Source of the DNA: Pectobacterium brasiliense
GTDB lineage: Bacteria > Pseudomonadota > Gammaproteobacteria > Enterobacterales > Enterobacteriaceae
Length of the DNA stretch: 64,000 bases
NCBI RefSeq assembly: GCF_016950255.1
Contig: NZ_JACGFN010000001.1
Span: 1,798,001-1,862,000, forward strand
Reading direction: 5' to 3'
Shown: one piece after another, positions 50,924-59,920 of the stretch
How positions within the stretch are numbered: the stretch's first letter is position 1
How the letters are laid out: each line of letters starts with the position of its first letter
Made by a program: the position numbers and the translations under genes
The notes under the pieces: generated by a model
Databases searched by the model: none
Told to the model about the DNA's origin: nothing
The model's input: the letters and a program-made list of their open reading frames with translations, nothing else

Positions 50924-51493
50924 ATGAGAACCCGATATCGCGTACTGAGCTTCCTGCCAGCGCTAATTTTGCTCGCAGGGTGCGCTGAACAGCGCCAGAT
51001 GCCAAAATTGCAAAATCAGATAGGCCAGCTCAATCAGCAATTACAAACGCTGACCGATCAGGCCACGGCATTAGAGCGACAAAATGCGTTGAATTCCCAG
51101 TCCACCTCCGGCGTTTATTTACTGCCAGCAGCACAAACCAGCACTGTGCTGGAAAGCAGTATTGGCAGACTCAACGTGTCGTTACGCAATATCGAGACGG
51201 AAGCGAACGGAACAAGCGCGTTGTTGCACATTCGCACGCTTGATGCGAAGGGGCTACCGGCCTTTGGCGCACAGCTTGACTGGGGACGACTCGACCCGGT
51301 GAGCGGGAAGCCTTTGGCTGGCGACACGCAAACACAGTCGTTTGTCGTCTCCCCTACTCTGTTACCAAAAGCCGAAGCGATTATTGAATTGCGCCTGAGC
51401 GGCCTGTCGCCGGAAGAACTCGGCTTTGTTCGTTTACATCAGGTTCAGGAAATACAGAGTCCGCCACCGGTTGCCGCCACCGAGTCCCCCTAG
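50924..51493 (+). CDS. yajI: YajI-type lipoprotein (DUF3251)
   Basis: A 189-residue predicted lipoprotein with signal peptide MRTRYRVLSFLPALILLAGC (Cys at residue 20 after LAGC). A Gln-rich coiled coil (about residues 28-60) and a beta-rich C-terminal domain follow, ending in a Pro-rich tail. It best fits YajI, which lies at the same place in E. coli. I prefer the ATG at 50924, with an AAGGGGAA ribosome-binding sequence 10 bases upstream. An in-frame ATG at 50891 would put 11 hydrophilic residues before the signal peptide. Its function is unknown. Confidence 0.75.
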   Translation: MRTRYRVLSFLPALILLAGCAEQRQMPKLQNQIGQLNQQLQTLTDQATALERQNALNSQSTSGVYLLPAAQTSTVLESSIGRLNVSLRNIETEANGTSALLHIRTLDAKGLPAFGAQLDWGRLDPVSGKPLAGDTQTQSFVVSPTLLPKAEAIIELRLSGLSPEELGFVRLHQVQEIQSPPPVAATESP

Positions 51494-51520
51494 TAAACAC
51501 ATTTCCCAACGCTAAGATGC

Positions 51521-51547
51521 AAAAAACCCCGCAATGCGGGGTTTTTT
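51521..51547. terminator. Terminator between yajI and secF
   Basis: AAAAAACCCCGC / GCGGGGTTTTTT with a three-base loop; symmetrical, serving both convergent genes. Confidence 0.92.
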
Positions 51548-51565
51548 ATGTTTACAGTCAGCAGA

Positions 51566-52540
51566 TTAAGGCAGGATAGACGGTTGGTCCGCCCCTTCTT
51601 TTTCCACTTTCTGAACGATCAAGTGTTCGCGCTTCATACCCAGTTTCAACGCCAGAGCAGAAGAAACGTAGATAGAAGAGATCGTACCGATGATCACACC
51701 GATAAACATCGTCAACGAGAAGCCATGCAACAAGGCTCCACCGAAGACCATGAGGATCACAATCATCGCCAGCGTGGTCGCCGATGTGATGATGGTACGA
51801 TGCAACGTCTGTGTCAGAGAGATGTTGGTAATCTCGTAAGGTGTGCCACGACGAACCTTGCGGAAGTTCTCACGAATACGGTCAGATACCACGATCTTAT
51901 CGTTAAGTGAATAACCAATTACCGACATCAACGACGCAATGATCGTTAGGTCAATCTCAATAGAGAACAGAGACAGCAGACCCATCGTGATGATCGCATC
52001 GTGCGCCAAAGCCAGCACGGCACTCATCGCCAGACGCCATTCAAAACGAAAACCGATATAAATAAGGATAGCAATCAACGCAGACAGCAGCGCCAATGCG
52101 CCCGCCTGTGCCAAATCACTCCCCACGCTCGGCCCGACAAACTCAATACGTTTCACCGTCGCATGCTGCTGGAAGGTATCGTTCACCACCTTCAGCACTT
52201 TGTTACCGAGCGCTTCGTTCTCGCTGCCAGACACGGGTGGCATGCGTACCATCACGTCACGGCTGCTACCGAAGTTCTGCACCTGCGGCTCTGAAAACCC
52301 AGAGGTCTCTAATGAACTACGCAGGACATCGAGATCGATCGGTTTCTCAAGGTTAATCTCAATGACCGTACCACCGGTAAAATCGAGTCCCCAGTTGAAA
52401 CCACGTACACCCATAATCGCGATAGAAGCGATGATCAGCAGACCGGAAATGGCAAATGCCAATGTGTCCCAGCGCATGAAATCATGGACTTTACGCCCAT
52501 GATTGAGTTGTTCAATGTTGTATTCCTGTTCCTGTGCCAC
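51566..52540 (-). CDS. secF: Protein translocase subunit SecF
   Basis: SecF with SecD uses the proton gradient to pull exported proteins through SecYEG on the periplasmic side. The 324-residue protein has six helices with one periplasmic domain after TM1 ([20 protein letters not shown]). The conserved [19 protein letters not shown] and the [19 protein letters not shown] segment are present. It is the last gene of yajC-secD-secF and starts 9 bases after secD. Confidence 0.97.
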   Translation of the reverse strand: MAQEQEYNIEQLNHGRKVHDFMRWDTLAFAISGLLIIASIAIMGVRGFNWGLDFTGGTVIEINLEKPIDLDVLRSSLETSGFSEPQVQNFGSSRDVMVRMPPVSGSENEALGNKVLKVVNDTFQQHATVKRIEFVGPSVGSDLAQAGALALLSALIAILIYIGFRFEWRLAMSAVLALAHDAIITMGLLSLFSIEIDLTIIASLMSVIGYSLNDKIVVSDRIRENFRKVRRGTPYEITNISLTQTLHRTIITSATTLAMIVILMVFGGALLHGFSLTMFIGVIIGTISSIYVSSALALKLGMKREHLIVQKVEKEGADQPSILP

Positions 52541-52549
52541 AACGCACTC

Positions 52550-54397
52550 CTAGATAGACAGCTTGTTGATACGTTTACCGCCGTAAAGCAGGTTAACGAT
52601 GGCACGAGTACCGACGATCGCCGTAAACATTGAGGTCGCAATCCCAATCGCAGTCGTGATAGCAAACCCTTTGATAGAACCGGTACCAACCGCATACAGG
52701 ATGATGACTTTAATCAACGTCGTGACGTTCGCATCAACAATCGAACTGAATGCACCTTTGTAGCCCTCATGAATGGCCTGTTGCACGGAGCGACCATTAC
52801 TGAGTTCTTCTTTGATACGTTCGTTAATGAGTACGTTAGCATCGACTGCAACCGCCAACGTAAGCACGATACCCGCGATACCCGGCATGGTCAGCGTCGC
52901 CCCTGGCAGCAGCGACATCACGCCGACAATCAACACCAGGTTAGCAACCAGTGCACTGGTCGCGATGACACCAAACTTCTTGTAGAAGAAGACCATAAAG
53001 AGGATCGATGCGATCAAGCCCCACAAACAGGCTTCCAGCCCCTGAGTGATGTTTTGCATCCCCAGCGTTGGCCCAATGGTGCGTTCTTCAACGATCTGGA
53101 TCGGTGCAATCAGCGCACCCGCACGCAACAGCAGAGAAAGCTGACGCGCTTCGTTCGGGTTATCAATGCCGGTAATACGGAAGCTATTACCCAGTCGCGA
53201 CTGAATCGTCGCTACGTTGATCACTTCTTCGTGTTTTTCCAATATCGAGCGGCCAGTTGCATCTTTCTTGCCGCTGTCTTTGTATTCCACAAAGAGCGTC
53301 GCCATCAGCTTACCGATACTGTCTTTGGTGAAGTTGGACATGGTGTTGCCACCCGCGCTGTCCAGAGAAATATTCACCTGAGGCTGGTTGTATTCATCCG
53401 TACTCGATGTCGAATCGGTAATATGGTCGCCCGTCAAAATCACACGCTTGAACAACACCACAGGTGAGCCATCACGCATGTTCTTCACTTCAGAGTCGCC
53501 CGGCACACGGCCATTAGCCGCTGCGGTTGCATCAGCATTACTGTTGACCAGACGGAATTCCAGCGTAGCGGTTGCACCAAGAATTTCTTTCGCGCGCGCC
53601 GTGTCCTGAATACCCGGCAACTCAACGACGATGCGGTCGGCACCCTGACGCTGTACCAGAGGCTCAGCAACACCCAGTTGGTTCACACGGTTACGCAGGA
53701 TATTGATGTTCTGCTGTACGGCGTATTCACGTGCTTCACGCAGACGTTCGTCAGACATCACTGCGCGTAACAGGTTGCTGCCGCTGCTGCTGAGAACCAG
53801 ATTACGGTGACGAGTCGTCAGATAGTTGATGCCCTCATCACGCGTTTGAGCATCACGGAAACGAATTTCGACACCGTAATTATCAATTTTACGCACGGAG
53901 GCATAAGGAATGTTCTTCTCACGCAGATCGCTGCGCAAAGAGTCCATGGTTTGTTCTTGTAGTTTACCCAGCGCCGTATCCATATCCACTTCCATCAGGA
54001 AGTGAACGCCGCCGCGCAGGTCAAGCCCCAATTTCATCGGTTCAGCGCCCAACAACCGCAGCCAGGTTGGCGTAGCAGGTGCCAGGTTAAGTGCAACGAC
54101 GAACTTTTCGCCCAGCTCATTAACGAGCGCTTCACGCGCACGGAGCTGAACATCAGGGTTAGAGAAGCGAGCCAGAATTGCACCGTTTTCCAATGCAATC
54201 GACTTACTGGTAATGTTCTGTTCTTTTAAAACATTCTGGACTTGGATCAGCGTCGTTTCGCTGGCGGCGGTTCCCCGCGCGCCAGTAACTTGTACCGCCG
54301 GATCCTCACCATATAGGTTAGGAAGTGCGTAGAGCAGGCCGACAAACAACACCACGACCAGCATCAGGTACTTCCACAAAGGATAACGATTTAACAC
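52550..54397 (-). CDS. secD: Protein translocase subunit SecD
   Basis: SecD is the partner of SecF. The 615-residue protein has TM1 near residue 10-28, a large periplasmic region (P1 head and base) and the conserved [17 protein letters not shown] segment ([19 protein letters not shown]). Five C-terminal helices include [17 protein letters not shown] and the proton-pathway Asp in VDANV. Length equals E. coli SecD. yajC lies 27 bases upstream. Confidence 0.97.
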   Translation of the reverse strand: MLNRYPLWKYLMLVVVLFVGLLYALPNLYGEDPAVQVTGARGTAASETTLIQVQNVLKEQNITSKSIALENGAILARFSNPDVQLRAREALVNELGEKFVVALNLAPATPTWLRLLGAEPMKLGLDLRGGVHFLMEVDMDTALGKLQEQTMDSLRSDLREKNIPYASVRKIDNYGVEIRFRDAQTRDEGINYLTTRHRNLVLSSSGSNLLRAVMSDERLREAREYAVQQNINILRNRVNQLGVAEPLVQRQGADRIVVELPGIQDTARAKEILGATATLEFRLVNSNADATAAANGRVPGDSEVKNMRDGSPVVLFKRVILTGDHITDSTSSTDEYNQPQVNISLDSAGGNTMSNFTKDSIGKLMATLFVEYKDSGKKDATGRSILEKHEEVINVATIQSRLGNSFRITGIDNPNEARQLSLLLRAGALIAPIQIVEERTIGPTLGMQNITQGLEACLWGLIASILFMVFFYKKFGVIATSALVANLVLIVGVMSLLPGATLTMPGIAGIVLTLAVAVDANVLINERIKEELSNGRSVQQAIHEGYKGAFSSIVDANVTTLIKVIILYAVGTGSIKGFAITTAIGIATSMFTAIVGTRAIVNLLYGGKRINKLSI

Positions 54398-54424
54398 GGC
54401 AGTTCCCTTCGGGAAAATCGGAAA

Positions 54425-54757
54425 TTACAGGGCCTTAATCGTGCCCTTCGGCAGCACGGCAGCCACGAAATCACGTTTGATAACCACTTCATTGGTCTCG
54501 TTCAACGCAATCGCAATATAGCCAGTTTCGGACACTTTGGTTACGCGACCAACCAGGCCACCAGTCGTTAAGACTTCATCGCCCTTGCCGATAGAATCCA
54601 TTAACTTTTTGTGTTCCTTGGCGCGTTTTTGCTGAGGACGCAGGATCATAAAGTAGAAAATAAGACCAAAAACGGCCAGCATAATAACCAGAGAGTACGG
54701 GCTTCCCTGAGCCGGAGCGCCGGTTGCAGCTACAGCATCGGAGATGAAAAGACTCAT
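54425..54757 (-). CDS. yajC: Sec translocase accessory subunit YajC
   Basis: YajC is a small single-span inner-membrane protein that co-purifies with SecDF. In some species it also associates with AcrB-type pumps. The 110-residue protein has one transmembrane helix (YSLVIMLAVFGLIFYFMILR) and a conserved cytoplasmic tail (RPQQKRAKEHKKLMDSIGKG, then DEVLTTGGLVGRVTKV). It stands between tgt and secD; the 126-base gap to tgt contains two tandem duplications. Confidence 0.96.
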   Translation of the reverse strand: MSLFISDAVAATGAPAQGSPYSLVIMLAVFGLIFYFMILRPQQKRAKEHKKLMDSIGKGDEVLTTGGLVGRVTKVSETGYIAIALNETNEVVIKRDFVAAVLPKGTIKAL

Positions 54758-54778
54758 TTAAATATCCTCTTTTTTGTC

Positions 54779-54871
54779 AAAAGATAAGCTATCAAAAAGA
54801 TAAGTTATCAACCTTATAATCGTAAAAACGCTTCACAACAAAATACAATTCATAACAAAATACAATGCATA
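54779..54871. repeat. Two short tandem duplications between tgt and yajC
   Basis: A 16-base unit AAAAGATAAGCTATCA is repeated at once with one change (54779-54794, 54795-54810). A 17-base unit ACAAAATACAATTCATA is likewise repeated with one change (54838-54854, 54855-54871). The gap between tgt and yajC is otherwise AT-rich. Confidence 0.85.
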
Positions 54872-54883
54872 GCAAACGGACTA

Positions 54884-56029
<1,146 letters not shown>

Positions 56030-56315
56030 TTAGCCTCCGGCATCAGAAAAACAGTCTGATGGATGGTAAAAAGACGCGCATTCTACCAACCAACAAACCC
56101 GCACCACAAGCCAGCCATCTTCCCGAATTAATTCCCCCCTATGCGATTTTTTGTAGATTTGTGCCAATTTTATGACACAAATCCGGCACAGAGCATTACC
56201 GCAAGACGAACCATACCAGCAAGCTGATGTGAGTTGTTTTGCGCTAATTTTTTGCCCCATATATGCCCATGCCATTTTAAAACGCAAAAATACGGGAACA
56301 TAAAAATTATCGATA
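56030..56315. other. Chromosome-prophage junction region upstream of tgt
   Basis: The 286 bases between the tgt start and the tailspike stop contain the left end of the prophage, and the attachment site is expected here. I see no tRNA gene. A perfect CATCAGA / TCTGATG repeat lies at 56041-56061, next to tgt. A TTTGTG...CACAAA dyad lies near 56159-56182. The att core cannot be fixed without the other prophage end. An open frame on the minus strand is not convincing as a gene. Confidence 0.55.
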
Positions 56316-58184
56316 TCAGATTTCCCGGTATACAACACCCAGCCGCAATAAATTCAAATACTCAGCGGATGTCGCCATCGAATCAACAGCAATACTGATG
56401 GCGCGAACTCGATATTGTTGGTCGAATGAGAATACTGCATCCCCCCCACCGGTAATGGTTGATGTCTGAGGAATTTTAACACCAGAGTTTATTTGTGGAT
56501 TTATGTACAGTGAAATAACTGATGTATTTGACGGTCCGTTTTCATCAACAAATGATGCAATTATCTTCTCAATAACTACATATCTACCGAATTCGACTGG
56601 TACCATCATTCCTGTTTTTAGTCGTGGGCATTTATTATTTACAGACCAATTTCCTGATGTTGAGCCGTCTAACCACACTACGCTTTCTGGATTTGATGGT
56701 ATTTTATAATCCATAAATATACTACTATCTGCAACCCCTCCAGTCATCAACTCTCTAAACATCCCCATAGTTCTTGAATTATTCGATCTACTCAAGGAAT
56801 TCATCAATAGAGAATAAATTTCATCATCGTTCTCTATATAGCGGTGACTAGCGGCATCCCTTCCACCATAAAACATAAAAACACCAAATTTATCGAATCT
56901 CTCAGATATGTAGTTATTTACATCAACCATCTGAGTTCGGTTGAAAACCGGAACTTCTTCTGGGTAATAATATGCAGTGAGCAACGGGATTACTCTCCCC
57001 CTCCTAAATCCGTTTTCTTCTGCCAGCGCCCAAGTCGTAGCAGCGTAAACTGTTAAGCCATCTACATCAACATAATGTGAATAATTGCTAGTAAAAACAA
57101 AGTCAAAGTCTTTATGAACTGGAATTACGTTAAAATTTGCTTCCGAGTTTGTGGATACGTAAAGAGGCTTGTCAGATAGGCCTTTAGCCACAGATATAAT
57201 CGTAGATTGTCTAGAAATCGGGTAGTTATCAAGGGTTGGTTCATCAAGAAGATAAAGCCCGATTACTGCGTTGTGATCTAGCAAACTTGAAAAAAAACCG
57301 AAATCACTTGGTATATTATTACTATATTCCCCATTAGACACAGGCTGAAAAACAACACCGAAGCCATATATTTCGCATAGATTCAAGAAGTTCTCGAACG
57401 CCTTTAACCCATATGGAGACCACGAGTAAAGAACTATATTTGAAACACCAATGCTTGATAGTTTTATAAAAAATGAAGGGTCTAGTTTTTCCGCGTACCA
57501 TAACTCAGTAAATGAAAATCGGCCATTATTTAAATATGTTCTCTTTGGTTCATTTATCTTGAACTCCTTACCATTTGAATCATAAATCAAATATCCGTCT
57601 CCCGATGCTGAACTTGACTGCGTCACTACTCCGGTTGATTTGTAATTTATTACTCCATACTTATATTTTATTGTTATATCATTTGAATCAATTGATGCCA
57701 AAAAGACATCATCAATACTATTGAATGAAGTATTCGTTATAACTGATATGTCTTTTTTTATTCCATCTATCTCTTGCTGAACTGTATTCCCACTTGATGT
57801 TTTTATCAAACTTGCCCCGGTGTTTACAGACAAATCCGCACGCAACTGATCCGGGTCATACTTCAGCACGTTCGGGAAATAGAATTGCTGCACGTTGTAG
57901 GCGTCGTAAATCGCCATCGAGTGTCCTTGCGCGGTCACGAACTTGGCAATCTGCCCGTTGTACACCGGATAGCCAGCGGAGTTAATCAAGATAGGCTGAG
58001 CAACAGGAACGTGGCTACCGTCCTCGTTTTCGATGTAAACCTGAATCTGGTTTTCAGGAATAGTCGGATCGGAATCAATTTCTCCAATGTAAATCTTGCC
58101 GTTGGCATTGGCCTTGAACGAGCGAGCCAGGGTGAAGAGTTGGGATGGCATGCTGACAACAACGTTTGGTGTGATATCCGCCAT
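56316..58184 (-). CDS. Prophage tailspike: P22 head-binding domain fused to a TIM-barrel glycosidase-like body
   Basis: A 622-residue tailspike, preceded by GGAG 6 bases before ATG. Residues 1-110 are the P22 gp9 head-binding domain ([40 protein letters not shown]). A linker with [14 protein letters not shown] follows. The body does not look like the P22 endorhamnosidase beta-helix. From about 220 to 450 it alternates beta strands and helices like a (beta/alpha)8 barrel: [58 protein letters not shown]. The DEP at 314-316 ends the presumed fourth strand, where many glycosidases carry their acid/base Glu. Residues 495-622 look like a beta-sandwich. The DNA turns AT-rich after the head-binding part. 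It probably degrades a host surface glycan; the substrate is unknown. Confidence 0.85.
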   Translation of the reverse strand: MADITPNVVVSMPSQLFTLARSFKANANGKIYIGEIDSDPTIPENQIQVYIENEDGSHVPVAQPILINSAGYPVYNGQIAKFVTAQGHSMAIYDAYNVQQFYFPNVLKYDPDQLRADLSVNTGASLIKTSSGNTVQQEIDGIKKDISVITNTSFNSIDDVFLASIDSNDITIKYKYGVINYKSTGVVTQSSSASGDGYLIYDSNGKEFKINEPKRTYLNNGRFSFTELWYAEKLDPSFFIKLSSIGVSNIVLYSWSPYGLKAFENFLNLCEIYGFGVVFQPVSNGEYSNNIPSDFGFFSSLLDHNAVIGLYLLDEPTLDNYPISRQSTIISVAKGLSDKPLYVSTNSEANFNVIPVHKDFDFVFTSNYSHYVDVDGLTVYAATTWALAEENGFRRGRVIPLLTAYYYPEEVPVFNRTQMVDVNNYISERFDKFGVFMFYGGRDAASHRYIENDDEIYSLLMNSLSRSNNSRTMGMFRELMTGGVADSSIFMDYKIPSNPESVVWLDGSTSGNWSVNNKCPRLKTGMMVPVEFGRYVVIEKIIASFVDENGPSNTSVISLYINPQINSGVKIPQTSTITGGGDAVFSFDQQYRVRAISIAVDSMATSAEYLNLLRLGVVYREI

Positions 58185-58230
58185 TATTTTCTCCGGGCGT
58201 GAGTAGTCCCCACAGAGCGTGTCTGCGGTA

Positions 58231-58254
58231 ATAAAAAACCCGCCGAAGCGGGTT
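58231..58254 (-). terminator. Terminator between ant and the tailspike gene
   Basis: On the minus strand AACCCGC-TTCG-GCGGGTT is a stable stem with a TTCG loop followed by TTTTATTA, directly behind the ant stop. It separates the immunity operon from the tailspike gene. Confidence 0.9.
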
Positions 58255-58271
58255 AGGTTTGGTGTTTAGGC

Positions 58272-59177
58272 TTATTCGCCTATTTGAGGGTGTATGTCAT
58301 GCTCATGTCGCATACGATAAAGAACGCGCCAGTTGTCCTGTCTTGTTGGCCCTGAATCGATGTGCTCGGTAGCGCCTAACAGTATTCTTCTGGCAGCATT
58401 GATTGTTCTCGGTGATTCCAAAGGCATAGAGCAATACGCCCCAGCAAGTCTATGTTCGGCGGCACGAAGCATCGGGTAAACCTGCCTCATGTAGTCACAC
58501 ATGTAGTCGGCGTAACTCCACAGCCAGCACAGAACCTGAATTTCTTCATCGGTGAAGCTGCTTTTCGCTGCCCTCTTCTCTTTGCCGATAAACTCCCCTT
58601 CCAGTCCGTCCAGATAGGCCACTGCTTCTTTTATCTGCGCTGGCTGCAACTGGTGGATGTGTTCAACGTCGAAGCGCTCATGCACCAACTTCCAGATATC
58701 AGGGTAAATTTTTCCGATGCCGGTAGTGATTAAGCGCTCGGCTGTCTGGCGCAGCGGGATAAGCTGTGTTGCGGTTGATTGGCGAACCTTGCGAACCTGC
58801 TCCACTTCACCACGCTGGCTAAAGTAGAAATCCTCCAGCTTCTCGAATACGTCCCATGCGCGATCTGTTTCAAGCATCTTGGCATGGCGGGCGGCTCCAC
58901 GTTCTGTCCAGAGAGTTAACTTAGGTGCACGCTTATCGACTTGGTTACCGAAAGTAACCGAGTTCTTTAAATCCTTTAATACTGAACCACTTATCACAAA
59001 GTAATGCTTACCTTCTGCAAATCTTGAGGAGTTGCAGGAGTAATTTTTCTTGATGTTGTTTTTGGTGCAGCCGTAGAAACTTGCGATCTGCTCAGTGGTA
59101 ACAACAGGAACGCCAGAATGAACGATTACGGGCATACCTTGTTTGATAGCTGCATCGGTAGTTGCTATAATTGACAT
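58272..59177 (-). CDS. ant: Antirepressor (ORF6N domain), Ant position of P22 immI
   Basis: A 301-residue phage antirepressor. Residues about 20-115 form an ORF6N DNA-binding domain (VVTTEQIASFYGCTKNNIKK; LTLWTERGAARHAKMLETDR). The middle part (ERLITTGIGKIYPDIWKLV; FDVEHIHQLQPAQIKEAV) matches the C-terminal domain common in P22-type antirepressors. The last 100 residues are helical and do not match anything I know. Like P22 Ant it should inactivate the prophage repressor and favour lytic growth. It is the last gene of the arc-zinc finger-ant operon, starts 62 bases after the zinc-finger gene behind an AAGGAA ribosome-binding sequence, and ends at a terminator. It differs from P22 Ant in its N-terminal domain. 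Confidence 0.85.
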   Translation of the reverse strand: MSIIATTDAAIKQGMPVIVHSGVPVVTTEQIASFYGCTKNNIKKNYSCNSSRFAEGKHYFVISGSVLKDLKNSVTFGNQVDKRAPKLTLWTERGAARHAKMLETDRAWDVFEKLEDFYFSQRGEVEQVRKVRQSTATQLIPLRQTAERLITTGIGKIYPDIWKLVHERFDVEHIHQLQPAQIKEAVAYLDGLEGEFIGKEKRAAKSSFTDEEIQVLCWLWSYADYMCDYMRQVYPMLRAAEHRLAGAYCSMPLESPRTINAARRILLGATEHIDSGPTRQDNWRVLYRMRHEHDIHPQIGE

Positions 59178-59239
59178 GTCAATAATTCCTTCCCAGATTT
59201 GTTGATACCGAAGCCTTGACTGTTAGCGCAGTTGGGGCT

Positions 59240-59425
59240 TCACTCTTTTGGGGTGATATCGATTGTTGAATTTAATTCGTGCAGCTTGTTACCCATCTCC
59301 TGAACACATAAACCAATGCATAAGTTACAGATCGATGCATCGCGCTCCTTTCCCACCACAAGCATTGCTGACTCATTTTGGCTTTTGCCGCAAAACGAGC
59401 AATGCCTAACACCATCCTTAATCAT
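59240..59425 (-). CDS. Small ClpX-type C4 zinc-finger protein in the immunity operon
   Basis: This 61-residue protein consists almost entirely of a ClpX-like zinc-binding domain: [18 protein letters not shown], then ICNLCIGLCVQEMG. Cys 9, 12, 33 and 36 form the C4 site; the loop is two residues longer than in ClpX (Cys 15, 18, 37, 40). There is no ATPase domain. The start overlaps the arc stop (ATGA), so it is translationally coupled to arc, and it precedes ant. The host ClpX domain forms dimers and binds adaptors and substrates. The phage copy could compete for these, or tether a phage protein to ClpXP. That role is inference. Confidence 0.85.
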   Translation of the reverse strand: MIKDGVRHCSFCGKSQNESAMLVVGKERDASICNLCIGLCVQEMGNKLHELNSTIDITPKE

Positions 59426-59580
59426 ACCGTCACCCCTTCTCGCTTAAGGCTTTCCATCACTCTGCGGTAAATCTCAGTGTTTGCCGAACGCCCATTTTCC
59501 TCTGCTACCTTGCGTATCAAATCCAAATCCTTCTGAGGCCATCGCAGGTTAAATTGCGGTAATTTTCTTGCGCCTTGCAT
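59422..59580 (-). CDS. arc: Arc-family repressor of the ant operon
   Basis: A 52-residue ribbon-helix-helix repressor very close to P22 Arc: the beta-strand KLPQFNLRWPQKDLDLIRKV carries the base-contacting Gln-Asn-Arg, followed by EENGRSANTEIYRRVMESLK. I choose the start at 59580, which has GGAGG 4 bases upstream and gives the P22 length. An in-frame ATG 24 bases upstream would place the start in the Mnt operator. It is the first gene of the leftward immunity operon and should dampen the ant promoter through the site at 59626-59640. Confidence 0.93.
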   Translation of the reverse strand: MQGARKLPQFNLRWPQKDLDLIRKVAEENGRSANTEIYRRVMESLKREGVTV

Positions 59581-59597
59581 GCTACCTCCATTAAAAG

Positions 59598-59612
59598 GAA
59601 CCACGGTGGTTC
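59598..59612. promoter_or_regulatory. Mnt-type operator at the ant promoter start
   Basis: GAACCACGGTGGTTC has perfect 7-base arms around one base. It shares the CCACGGTGG core of the P22 Mnt operator and lies just downstream of the ant promoter -10, where Mnt acts in P22. Confidence 0.85.
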
Positions 59613-59619
59613 AATTGAG

Positions 59620-59648
59620 AATGTACTATCACCGTTATAGACTGTCAA
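59620..59648 (-). promoter_or_regulatory. Promoter of the arc-zinc finger-ant operon (Pant)
   Basis: On the minus strand TTGACA (59643-59648) and TACATT (59620-59625) are exactly 17 bases apart. The -35 is consensus. The spacer contains the Arc-type dyad. Confidence 0.85.
59626..59640. promoter_or_regulatory. Arc-type operator in the Pant spacer
   Basis: CTATCACCGTTATAG has CTAT/ATAG arms, similar to the TAGA/TCTA half-sites of the P22 arc operator, and lies entirely between the -35 and -10 of Pant. A second inverted repeat, TATCACCGT (59627-59635) with ACGGTGATA (59657-59665), extends toward the mnt start. Confidence 0.75.
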
Positions 59649-59667
59649 TAAAAAATACGGTGATAAA

Positions 59668-59919
59668 ATGTCCAGAGAAGATCCGCAGTTTAAACTAAGG
59701 CTTCCTCCTGACTTAAAAGCAAAAGTGACTCAGCGTGCTAAGATGAACGGACGTTCTCTCAATGCTGAATTGGTGCAAATTGTGCAGGATGCAGTAGCCA
59801 AGCCATCCCCCGTGTCAGGCTACCGTGATGAAGCAGAGAGACTGGCAGATCAACAGGCCGAGCAGTTCAAGGCTGTTGTGTTTGAGACGCTTAAAACTAT
59901 GTACGGGAAGGATAAATAG
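59668..59919 (+). CDS. mnt: Mnt-family repressor
   Basis: An 83-residue ribbon-helix-helix repressor matching P22 Mnt along its length: REDPQFKLRLPPDLKAKVTQ, GRSLNAELVQIVQDAVAKPS, and the C-terminal tetramerisation coiled coil RDEAERLADQQAEQFKAVVF. Mnt is made in the lysogen and represses the ant promoter, maintaining lysogeny. It reads rightward, away from arc, as in P22. The next gene starts 1 base after its stop codon, so that gene is also expected to be expressed in the lysogen. Confidence 0.95.
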   Translation: MSREDPQFKLRLPPDLKAKVTQRAKMNGRSLNAELVQIVQDAVAKPSPVSGYRDEAERLADQQAEQFKAVVFETLKTMYGKDK

Positions 59920-59920
59920 G

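Noticed and set aside
52769..53467. 232-codon open frame opposite secD
   Set aside because: Antisense shadow of secD with low-complexity Arg/His/Gln content.
56030..56315. tRNA gene or tRNA fragment as the phage attachment site
   Set aside because: I looked for acceptor and T-arm sequences (such as GGTTCGAATC) on both strands and found none.
56030..56338. Open frame of 102 codons on the minus strand at the prophage-tgt junction
   Set aside because: It overlaps the tailspike end and the whole tgt upstream region, has no good ribosome-binding site, and its composition is not protein-like. It is more likely junction DNA with the att site and the tgt promoter.
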